Shown here: positions 8,515 to 14,486 of the stretch, piece after piece
Position numbering within the stretch: the stretch's first letter is position 1
How the letters are laid out: every line of letters begins with the position of its first letter
From: Sphingomonas adhaesiva
GTDB lineage: Bacteria; Pseudomonadota; Alphaproteobacteria; Sphingomonadales; Sphingomonadaceae
Direction: 5' to 3'
Assembly: GCF_036946125.1 (NCBI RefSeq)
Contig: NZ_JAQIJT010000002.1
Location: forward strand, 1,486,001-1,550,000
Length of the DNA stretch: 64,000 nt
Notes under the pieces: model-generated
The model's database searches: none
Seen by the model: the letters and a program-made list of their open reading frames with translations, nothing else
Told to the model about the DNA's origin: nothing
Translations under genes and position numbers: made by a program

Positions 8515-8553
8515 CATTTTTTCGTTGTAATGCAATGATTTAGGCGGCCAAGT

Positions 8554-8589
8554 GAGACTGCCTATGTAGCATAAGAACGTAGCAGTCTC
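8554..8589. repeat. arm-type repeats and 8-bp inverted repeat beside attL
   Basis: GTAGCATA at 8566 and CGTAGCA at 8578 have their GTAGCA cores 13 bp apart. The same pair with the same spacing and orientation lies at 18676-18696 next to attR (16 of 21 positions identical). They are flanked by GAGACTGC (8554-8561) and GCAGTCTC (8582-8589), an 8-bp inverted repeat. Matched repeats on both sides of the crossover fit arm-type integrase binding sites; binding itself is inferred. Confidence 0.6.
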
Positions 8590-8928
8590 CGGGGAAAAAT
8601 TTTTCCAGCTTCATCCGTGTCGCGTCGTTGAAGCCTCGCTCCCGACTCACCTATGCGGGTCGCCGCTGTCGGCATCGATCCGCCAAAACGGTAAGGTGGT
8701 TACCCCCCTCCCCTAACGAATAGGAAGCGGGTATCGTCTTCGCGGGACGACCTGCGACTTCAAAGCGACGATGGCTTCCGACCGGCACCCGCTGCCGCTA
8801 GCCTCTTTTAATGGCAAGCCGGCCCGCTGATCATTGCGATCGGCACAAGCGTGGTCACTTCAAGATTGCTATCGGTTGATTAGTCAAATACCAAAAGCAT
8901 AACAATGTATCGTCCCAAGAAGCTACTT
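8590..8928. other. non-coding stretch at island left end
   Basis: There is no convincing reading frame in about 340 bp between the arm-type repeats and the DUF3800 gene. The sequence is mixed GC with no tRNA, obvious terminator T-run or long repeat. It lies downstream of the DUF3800 gene, which is transcribed toward it. Confidence 0.5.
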
Positions 8929-9690
8929 CTATTTTATAAATTTGAACTTTTCTTTTATCATGTTTACCACAATCTCCATACGCACTGCATCGGGATTTTC
9001 CATGGTTCTACGCAGGTCGTGTAAATATTCTCGGTGACACCATTGTCTAAACACAGGAAAGCGCTCCGTTTTCATTATGTCATACGGCATGGGATCGGGC
9101 TTTGCTGTTATTCTTTCAACCATAAGCCGACGTTCACGCCACGCTAGAAAATCTGCGGCCTGTAAAGGCTCGCAATTGGCGTCGCTCAAAAAAATTGGCT
9201 CACGTCGAATTCTCTGTTGATGAACAATTGGAGATTGGGCAACAAACTCCGACCAAACCTCCTTTATCTTACCAGACAGACTGTGTTCATCGAAAACAAA
9301 CTGTATTTCTTGAGAAAAATCCGTATTATTACATGTAAGAATTACAAGCTGGTATAGCAAAAATCCATATGAGGTTCTGTATATAGGGTGATCAGTCTCC
9401 GTAATAACTTCGTCTAATTCAGATTTAGAAACTATAACCGAAACTCCACAATCAACATTCTCCCCTATCAGCCTTCTAAAATATCCAATTACCTCCCTCC
9501 TTCGACTCTCATCTTCCGAAAACCGGATAAACAGTTCTGCCGTATGAAAAGTGTCAAGCCTGTATCCCTTTAGGGCATTTTTCCATTCAGCGGTGAACCT
9601 TTTCCATCGCTTTCTTGATCCAATCACACCGCTAAGAACTAGAATGTCGGGGTTAGCATTTTCACTCTCGTCAACGTAGACATAAAGCAT
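8929..9690 (-). CDS. DUF3800-family protein
   Basis: 253 residues with the two landmarks of DUF3800: an N-terminal YVYVDESE strand carrying paired acidic residues (residues ~4-11), and a C-terminal LQAADFLAW helix (about 175-183) with a further acidic site. A central FVFDEHS strand adds another Asp/Glu pair. The arrangement suggests an RNase H-like fold with metal-binding acids, so a nuclease role is possible but unproven. The ATG at 9690 is favoured over the TTG two codons earlier because GAGG lies 7 nt upstream. Codon use is AT-rich relative to core genes. DUF3800 genes are frequent island and prophage cargo, sometimes near defence genes. Confidence 0.8.
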   Translation of the reverse strand: MLYVYVDESENANPDILVLSGVIGSRKRWKRFTAEWKNALKGYRLDTFHTAELFIRFSEDESRRREVIGYFRRLIGENVDCGVSVIVSKSELDEVITETDHPIYRTSYGFLLYQLVILTCNNTDFSQEIQFVFDEHSLSGKIKEVWSEFVAQSPIVHQQRIRREPIFLSDANCEPLQAADFLAWRERRLMVERITAKPDPMPYDIMKTERFPVFRQWCHREYLHDLRRTMENPDAVRMEIVVNMIKEKFKFIK

Positions 9691-9863
9691 GGGCAATCCT
9701 CAACGTTGTTATGCGAAACTAGCTTAGCCTAGCTCGGCATCAGTTTGCACGCGAGTCTATGCCATGGTCGAAAAGCCGCCTAAGTTCGCCTTTGTCGAAG
9801 TGAGCCAATCCGAACAAAACTTGCAAGTTTCGCGCTCCGCTAGCGTATACCCTTCCGGGACGT

Positions 9864-9950
9864 TCTCATGAGACGCTCTTAATGTCCCATTAGGGTTGAC
9901 TCCGAACCATTGAGACGTATGACTCGCATCTTCTAGAGTCTATTGAGACG
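9864..9950. promoter_or_regulatory. candidate resolvase-binding (res-like) region
   Basis: Upstream of the serine recombinase ATG (9961) are the palindrome TCTCATGAGA (9864-9873), a GAGACG motif in three places (9870-9875, 9912-9917, 9945-9950; the last two as ATTGAGACG), and the inverted pair GACTC (9921-9925)/GAGTC (9936-9940) around a TCTAGA centre. Short repeated and inverted sites directly upstream of a resolvase gene are the usual layout of res, which doubles as operator and promoter. Assignment is by layout only. Confidence 0.4.
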
Positions 9951-9960
9951 GGATGCGGTC

Positions 9961-10503
9961 ATGCTGGTAGGTTACGCGAGGGTGTCGTCGGCAGGGCAAT
10001 CGCTGGACGTGCAGTTTGATGCCCTCAAGGCTGCTGGCTGCGAGAAGCTGTTTGCCGAAAAGGAAAGCGGGACCAGCACCGACAACCGCAAGGCGCTAGC
10101 CGACGCGTTGGATTTCATCCGTGAGAATGACACCCTTCTTGTTAGCCGGATCGACAGGCTGGCGAGATCGGTTGGCGACTTGGAGACGATCGTCGCCACC
10201 ATCAAGCGCAAGGGTGCCTTCCTCAAGGCCATCGAACAGCCAATCGATACGTCGTCGCCCGCCGGTGTCGCGTTCCTACAGATGCTGGGCGTCTTTGCGC
10301 AGTTCGAGACTGCTATTCGTAAAGAGCGTCAGGCGGAAGGCATCGCCAAGGCCAAGGCGGAAGGACGCTACAAGGGCCGCAAGCCGACTGTGGACGTGAA
10401 CGAGGTTCGGTCGCTTAGGGCAGAGGGCGTCCGCCCGGTGGATATTGCAGCCAAGCTGGGGATCGCACGGGCGAGCGTCTATCGGGCGTTGGCAGACGCA
10501 TAA
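9961..10503 (+). CDS. serine recombinase, resolvase/invertase family
   Basis: 180 residues with the full small serine recombinase architecture. The N-terminal catalytic domain has YARVSSAGQSLDVQ with the nucleophilic Ser at about residue 9, the arginine-rich active-site segment SRIDRLARS (about 61-69), and GVFAQFETAIRKERQAEGI leading into the long E helix. A C-terminal helix-turn-helix follows (VRPVDIAAKLGIARASVYRAL, about 157-177). The ATG at 9961 gives the normal N-terminus MLVGYARVS. It could resolve multimers of an excised circle or invert a segment. No transposase of the Tn3 type is nearby, so it is not part of a recognisable transposon. Confidence 0.92.
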   Translation: MLVGYARVSSAGQSLDVQFDALKAAGCEKLFAEKESGTSTDNRKALADALDFIRENDTLLVSRIDRLARSVGDLETIVATIKRKGAFLKAIEQPIDTSSPAGVAFLQMLGVFAQFETAIRKERQAEGIAKAKAEGRYKGRKPTVDVNEVRSLRAEGVRPVDIAAKLGIARASVYRALADA

Positions 10504-10569
10504 TTGATGGCAGGTTGTCCTCGCCCGATCCATTGAACCGCGTTCGCCGTATGTTCTACGAGCCGCTCC

Positions 10570-10908
10570 ATGGTCGGTGGGATTCGCAATCTACGGAAGC
10601 TTGCCCATCAAGGGGGGACGATCCAAGCGACCTGCCGCGCCTGTAAGAAGGTCGCCCTCTTCTCTCCCTTCGAGCTATTCACGTTCTTCCGGCAACGAGG
10701 TTGGCCAGATTCATGGCCCGACTTCGCCCAACGCTTACGATGCGCTGGTAGCGACGGATGCGGGGCCAGGAACCCGAAGGTGGCATGGCTTTCGAGCGAT
10801 CCACCACCCCCGACGCCAGCGCCCCCACGTCCGAGGTTGGTGAGAACGACGGAGACGAAGGTCGATACTTCGGAGTGGGAGAAGGCCCGGCGTAGAAGGG
10901 GGCGGTGA
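10570..10908 (+). CDS. small zinc-ribbon-like hypothetical protein
   Basis: 112 residues. An N-terminal CRACKK pair (C-X2-C, about residues 23-26) and a later RCAGSDGCGARNP segment (C-X5-C, about 58-64) could hold one zinc ion. Similar four-Cys proteins of about this size recur in sphingomonads without known function. The tail is Pro- and Arg-rich (DPPPPTPAPPRPR) and probably disordered. It follows the serine recombinase by 66 bp on the same strand. Function is unknown; a nucleic-acid-binding role is only suggested by the fold. Confidence 0.55.
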   Translation: MVGGIRNLRKLAHQGGTIQATCRACKKVALFSPFELFTFFRQRGWPDSWPDFAQRLRCAGSDGCGARNPKVAWLSSDPPPPTPAPPRPRLVRTTETKVDTSEWEKARRRRGR

Positions 10909-10997
10909 TCGACGGCGCTGAAATCGCTGCGTGCGTCCGTGAATAACGAACTGTCAGTTGCGATCCACGCTGATCCACGTCATCACACCCATGCAGT

Positions 10998-11151
10998 CCC
11001 GCAGATTCGGGCTGCGGGGCCTAGAAACCCCAAAAGCTCTCGGCCGGTCGCATCAGTTGCGGCCGGGTGGTCGCGTTATGTCCAAGGCTTCGCCCAAAAG
11101 CGCGGCGCCTTGGCGAGAGCTTAGGTTTCTAGCACCCGGCTCAATGCCGGG
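10998..11151 (+). ncRNA. strongly structured non-coding segment (candidate RNA or 5' leader)
   Basis: This 154-nt stretch holds five stems in order. Hairpin C is CCCGCAG/CTGCGGG (10998-11004 with 11012-11018). A long closing stem pairs CTAGAAACC+AAGCTCTC (11021-11041) with GAGAGCTT+GGTTTCTAG (11115-11132), 17 bp with a small internal bulge. Inside it are CGGCCG/CGGCCG (11041-11046 with 11060-11065; the first base is shared with the closing stem) and CCAAGGC/GCCTTGG (11082-11088 with 11107-11113). Hairpin D is CCCGGC/GCCGGG (11135-11140 with 11146-11151). It lies 26 bp upstream of the first gene of the 11177-14127 set. I could not match it to a known family by eye; strand is chosen by the downstream genes. 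It could equally be a DNA-level cruciform. Confidence 0.5.
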
Positions 11152-11176
11152 GCGCCCCTAGATCAAAGGGGGGCAC

Positions 11177-11605
11177 ATGATACTCTTTTCTTTCGCTGCT
11201 TTATATCTCGCGCAAGCGGGCCATGCCGCAGATTACGCGCCCGCCCAAATGCTTGTAGCCAAATCCGAAAAGAAGACGAGCGTGTCTGATTGGCGCTCAA
11301 TCGCGTTTGATAATTTGACAGCGTTCGCTGAAACGTCGGGTATGCAGTATGTTTCGGAGATACGATGCCGAACGAATAGAGAAATTGGGATACGCGAGAA
11401 GGTGCAGGTTCAGGCCCGAAGAATAATCATACCTCATAAGCTCAATGATTACATGGCTCGAACATTCGAAAAACGGATCAAAAGCATATCGCTAAATCCG
11501 TATGAAGAGCCATGCGACCTATCTAACCTGAATGAATATAGAAGGCTGACGTCATCGTTTGAGACTAAGTATGAACATGCTTTGAAAATGGCTAATATAG
11601 AATGA
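11177..11605 (+). CDS. exported hypothetical protein (142 aa)
   Basis: The ATG at 11177 has a strong GGGGGG Shine-Dalgarno about 5 nt upstream. Residues 1-18 (MILFSFAALYLAQAGHA, cleavage after GHA) are a signal peptide, so the ~124-residue mature protein is periplasmic or secreted. It has two Cys (about 65 and 113) that could form a disulfide and many Arg/Lys. I do not recognise a family. Its stop overlaps the ATG of the next gene (ATGA), so the two are translationally coupled. GC content and codon use are below the chromosomal background. Confidence 0.65.
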   Translation: MILFSFAALYLAQAGHAADYAPAQMLVAKSEKKTSVSDWRSIAFDNLTAFAETSGMQYVSEIRCRTNREIGIREKVQVQARRIIIPHKLNDYMARTFEKRIKSISLNPYEEPCDLSNLNEYRRLTSSFETKYEHALKMANIE

Positions 11606-11820
11606 CCCTTCGCCAAGCGCCGCGCAAGAGCATCCGGCTTTTAAGTATCTGTGCACTCCTGTCCGTCATCATAGCGGCGACTTCGCTCGCGCTTTGGGCA
11701 TACGAGCGATACCAGACCCAGCAAATCTTGAACCGCAACGTTACCGCAGCCGCTGATGAGTATGCAGACGCAATGCGGAACCTCAATGACGAGTTAGAGC
11801 GATTCCGACATTCACCGTGA
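11602..11820 (+). CDS. small single-pass membrane protein with coiled-coil tail
   Basis: 72 residues: a basic N-terminus (MTLRQAPRKSIR), one hydrophobic helix (about 12-32, LLSICALLSVIIAATSLALW), then a polar heptad-like segment (YERYQTQQILNRN...MRNLNDELERF). The topology predicts the tail outside the cytoplasm. The shape is reminiscent of short phage Rz-like spanins or envelope anchors, but it is too short and too generic to assign. Coupled to the preceding exported protein by an ATGA overlap. Confidence 0.55.
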   Translation: MTLRQAPRKSIRLLSICALLSVIIAATSLALWAYERYQTQQILNRNVTAAADEYADAMRNLNDELERFRHSP

Positions 11821-11876
11821 GGATAACAAGGCAACGCTCGAACATCGCTCCGTGACAACCATCATGAGGCTCGCTT

Positions 11877-12218
11877 ATGCTATCCGTTCTTGTTGCGGCA
11901 CTCATTGTTCAGCCAGAGATTGCCAAGATTGATGATGCTACCCCAACGATTGAGCAGAAGGGAGAGAAGAACGGTAAAAGGGTATACCGCGTTCTCTACA
12001 AGGGCGACAAATTCAAAGTCGAGATTGATGATCGGTCGATCAAGGTGGATCGAAAAGAGAAGGCGTTCAAAAGCAACACCGGTCCCGAAAAGCGCGACCT
12101 GATGCGGGAGGTTGCCCGGTTTATGACTCCGTGCAAGTTGCAGAACGAGTATTTCAATATATGGGAATACGCCTTGGAGGCTAACCTCGATTGTACCGAT
12201 CAGCGCGAGGGCAAGTAG
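11877..12218 (+). CDS. exported hypothetical protein (113 aa)
   Basis: Hydrophobic N-terminus MLSVLVAALIVQPEIA (possible weak signal peptide), then a lysine-rich beta-strand-like region (KRVYRVLYKGDKFKVEIDDRSIKVDRKEK) and a C-terminal half with two Cys (about 87 and 107). Small periplasmic proteins of this shape are common and unassigned. It lies 56 bp after the previous gene on the same strand. Family unknown; coding status is supported by the Shine-Dalgarno-like GAGG upstream and by sequence character. Confidence 0.5.
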   Translation: MLSVLVAALIVQPEIAKIDDATPTIEQKGEKNGKRVYRVLYKGDKFKVEIDDRSIKVDRKEKAFKSNTGPEKRDLMREVARFMTPCKLQNEYFNIWEYALEANLDCTDQREGK

Positions 12219-12317
12219 GTGCTACGGCCCACGCGCAAGCATCGCCCCTCACCCTCGCATCCATGATCCTCACCGCGCCGGGTTGCGGCCCGCTCAAATA
12301 GGCTACAACCTCCGGTG

Positions 12318-12728
12318 ATGACAAAGCAGGAGCGGCTATGGTCCCGGTATTGGGGCATCCGGGATAATCACAAGAACGGCTTTGCATTCCCGATCCTCCG
12401 CCACCTTGCCCTTCGTCGCGATCCGTTGGCAATGGTGGAGCTTGGCACCACACTCGACAAGCGGGGCCGAATAGCTGATCCGTATAGCCAAGAGGGGCTT
12501 GCCTATCGGGCGTTCCGGCGCGGCCATCTAATTGCTGCACAGCACCTTGCCATGAACGCGTTTAACAGGTCCGACCTTGCCGGATATCGGCACTGGCTGG
12601 CTCGCGCCGCTCGATCAGGTGATGGGGATGCGGCTAAGGAGCTACGCCGGTTTGAAGTGCGATTGCCCCATGAAGACGCGGGCCGCATCCGGCGAAAGCG
12701 TCCGCTTCGGCGCTCCGATTTCCTTTGA
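12318..12728 (+). CDS. Sel1-like repeat-containing hypothetical protein
   Basis: 136 residues. The middle consists of short helical pairs with the small-residue pattern of Sel1/TPR-like repeats: DPLAMVELGTTLDKRG, QEGLAYRAFRRGHLIAAQHLAMNAF and YRHWLARAARSGDGDAAKELRRF. The tail is Arg-rich (GRIRRKRPLRRSDF). There is no signal peptide, so it is probably cytoplasmic and acts as a protein-binding adaptor. The ATG at 12318 is preferred over the GTG at 12315. Same strand as its neighbours; partner unknown. Confidence 0.55.
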   Translation: MTKQERLWSRYWGIRDNHKNGFAFPILRHLALRRDPLAMVELGTTLDKRGRIADPYSQEGLAYRAFRRGHLIAAQHLAMNAFNRSDLAGYRHWLARAARSGDGDAAKELRRFEVRLPHEDAGRIRRKRPLRRSDFL

Positions 12729-12846
12729 TCTAGCGACGGTGATCGTGGCTGGTATGAACAAGCCGACGATGACGGTACCGGACTGACAGATGGCTTTGCC
12801 ACTGTAAGTGCTATGATCTACCTAAGCCTTGTCGACGACGTGGGGC

Positions 12847-14127
12847 ATGATTGCGGTGACGAACAACGAGGGGCCGATCGTTCAGGCCGAAAAGGTAGCG
12901 ACAGAAGAAAATAAGCGCGTTTGGAGCAAGGGATTCCATGTAGCACTTGATGTTTTTTCTATAATCTTTTGGTCATATGCAATAATCAAGGTTTTTATCT
13001 TCGATATTGATACAGCGATAGTAAGTTATTTGCCACCAGTCTTTTCATTGGCGTTAAAATATAAGATACTCATCATTTTACTGTCACTTAGTGCCACTAT
13101 GCTTATAACAAAAAGCCTGTCCCTTTTGGCTGCGGTAGCTTATGTTTCTTTATTTCCCTTGATTCTAATATTTTGGAAGGGGCCGAAAACGATATGGCGG
13201 AAAGGTGGGTGGTTGCTAGTATTTGCTTCGCTCAATGCGATATTCAGTACTTTCTCATCGTTTAAGTCTAAGTTCATATCTGTTACCGTTGCTGTATTAT
13301 CTATTGTTGCCATTATAGTATCGTCTAACGTATTAGTTCTGCGGGTTTTTAGTATTCTTTTATTTATAATTCTTGTTCACTCCTACACGATTGCCTGCGT
13401 TAAGGCATTCAAACCGTCAGCCATATTCAAGGCATATAAATCTGCCTTTCCCGCTGTAAGAAATTCGGAATTCCTCAAGATGGATGAAAAAATAACGCTT
13501 ATTCCTGTTCCGCAAATGTCAGAAGGTGAGATCAAGTTAAGAAATAGTGCGATGCAGAATGTTGTTATCTACAATCGTATTTGCTTGTTTCTAGCAAAGC
13601 GCCTTAGAGATTATCAGAGAAGTGGTCTGAATAAACTTGCGAATATTGGCGGAGTTGTCCGTCTTCTCATGCTTACCATTATTGTATTCTCAATTATAAA
13701 CTTTGCGGCTTATAAGGTCGATGCATATTCATTTCAGTTTAGCTATAGTAGACCAACCTTCTTCTCGTTCATATACTATGCCACCGGAAGCATGTTCTAC
13801 GCATCAAACGGCATGGCGCCGACGGCAGTCGTGTCGCAAGCTATCCAAATTGCTCAATTTGGCTTTAGTGTTGGATTGCTTGTAATCTTTATTACAATCG
13901 TATTGGCTACGCGTGACGAAAAGTATGGCGCGGAAGTGGCCGAAGTGATCCGCTCGGCGGAGCAAGAAAGTGAGGCAATGGATAGATTAGTTCGGTCAAG
14001 CTTTAATATGAATAGCATTGATGCGGCGATAGAGGCTTTGCAGTCTGCCAAGTCAGAACTCATTGGCATGATAATAGCTATTACTAAAAGTATCGATAGT
14101 AACGAAGATTTTAAGAGTCGGGATTAA
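12847..14127 (+). CDS. multi-pass membrane protein with channel-like pore region
   Basis: About 426 residues, AT-rich, clearly foreign in codon use. Hydrophobic helices fall near residues 33-52, 66-88, 90-112, 146-190 (two) and 268-288. The segment FFSFIYYATGSMFYASNGMAP followed by a long hydrophobic helix (about 300-350) resembles the pore helix, filter and second helix of two-TM ion channels (Ion_trans_2), but the canonical GYG filter is absent. The last ~70 residues form a cytoplasmic helical tail. The ATG at 12847 is chosen; TTG 12829 and GTG 12856 are possible. Function unknown: ion channel-like effector is an inference. Confidence 0.6.
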   Translation: MIAVTNNEGPIVQAEKVATEENKRVWSKGFHVALDVFSIIFWSYAIIKVFIFDIDTAIVSYLPPVFSLALKYKILIILLSLSATMLITKSLSLLAAVAYVSLFPLILIFWKGPKTIWRKGGWLLVFASLNAIFSTFSSFKSKFISVTVAVLSIVAIIVSSNVLVLRVFSILLFIILVHSYTIACVKAFKPSAIFKAYKSAFPAVRNSEFLKMDEKITLIPVPQMSEGEIKLRNSAMQNVVIYNRICLFLAKRLRDYQRSGLNKLANIGGVVRLLMLTIIVFSIINFAAYKVDAYSFQFSYSRPTFFSFIYYATGSMFYASNGMAPTAVVSQAIQIAQFGFSVGLLVIFITIVLATRDEKYGAEVAEVIRSAEQESEAMDRLVRSSFNMNSIDAAIEALQSAKSELIGMIIAITKSIDSNEDFKSRD

Positions 14128-14449
14128 TTATCGGCCAACAATTCGATCGGGCACGGCGTCCGCAATGCCCCCTCGTTTCGCCCAAGAGGCTTGTACAGCG
14201 CGATTATGGGACATTAGCCAGCTACCCGCGTCAAAGCCACCGATGCCCTCTGGCGGGCTTCTACGCGGCAAATTCCGATAGATGCGATTTGGTAGTCTCA
14301 CCCCCTGTGTCGCGTTCTTCGCTGCTAATAATCACTACCCCTATGGTTGAGGGCAAGTCGATGTCCTACCAGTTTTCACTTACCCTTTTACCTGTGCCTT
14401 TCCAGCCGACCAAGGCCTAAACCCTAACCTCACACTGCAACAACAGGAA
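14128..14449. other. non-coding gap between convergent island genes
   Basis: No frame above background and no recognisable RNA or repeat. It separates the plus-strand envelope set from the minus-strand helicase-like gene and ends at a terminator. Confidence 0.45.
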
Positions 14450-14482
14450 AAGAAGAAGGGGGCATCATGTCCCCTCTTTCGT
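14450..14482 (-). terminator. Rho-independent terminator of the helicase-like gene
   Basis: Read on the minus strand just after the stop at 14487, AGGGGACATGATGCCCCCT forms a G/C hairpin and is followed by TTCTTCTTTTCC, a pyrimidine/T-rich tail. It marks the 3' end of the helicase-like transcript. Confidence 0.6.
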
Positions 14483-14486
14483 CATA

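Noticed and set aside
10998..11151. Retron, two-piece tmRNA or group II intron domain
   Set aside because: No reverse transcriptase is nearby, no tRNA-like acceptor arms or domain V pattern is visible, and the stems do not match those folds.
11602..11820. Phage Rz/Rz1 spanin or holin
   Set aside because: A single membrane helix plus coil is too generic, and no endolysin or lysis genes are nearby.
12181..12540. Minus-strand frame opposite the Sel1-like gene
   Set aside because: Antisense to a gene with repeat-protein pattern; no motif of its own.
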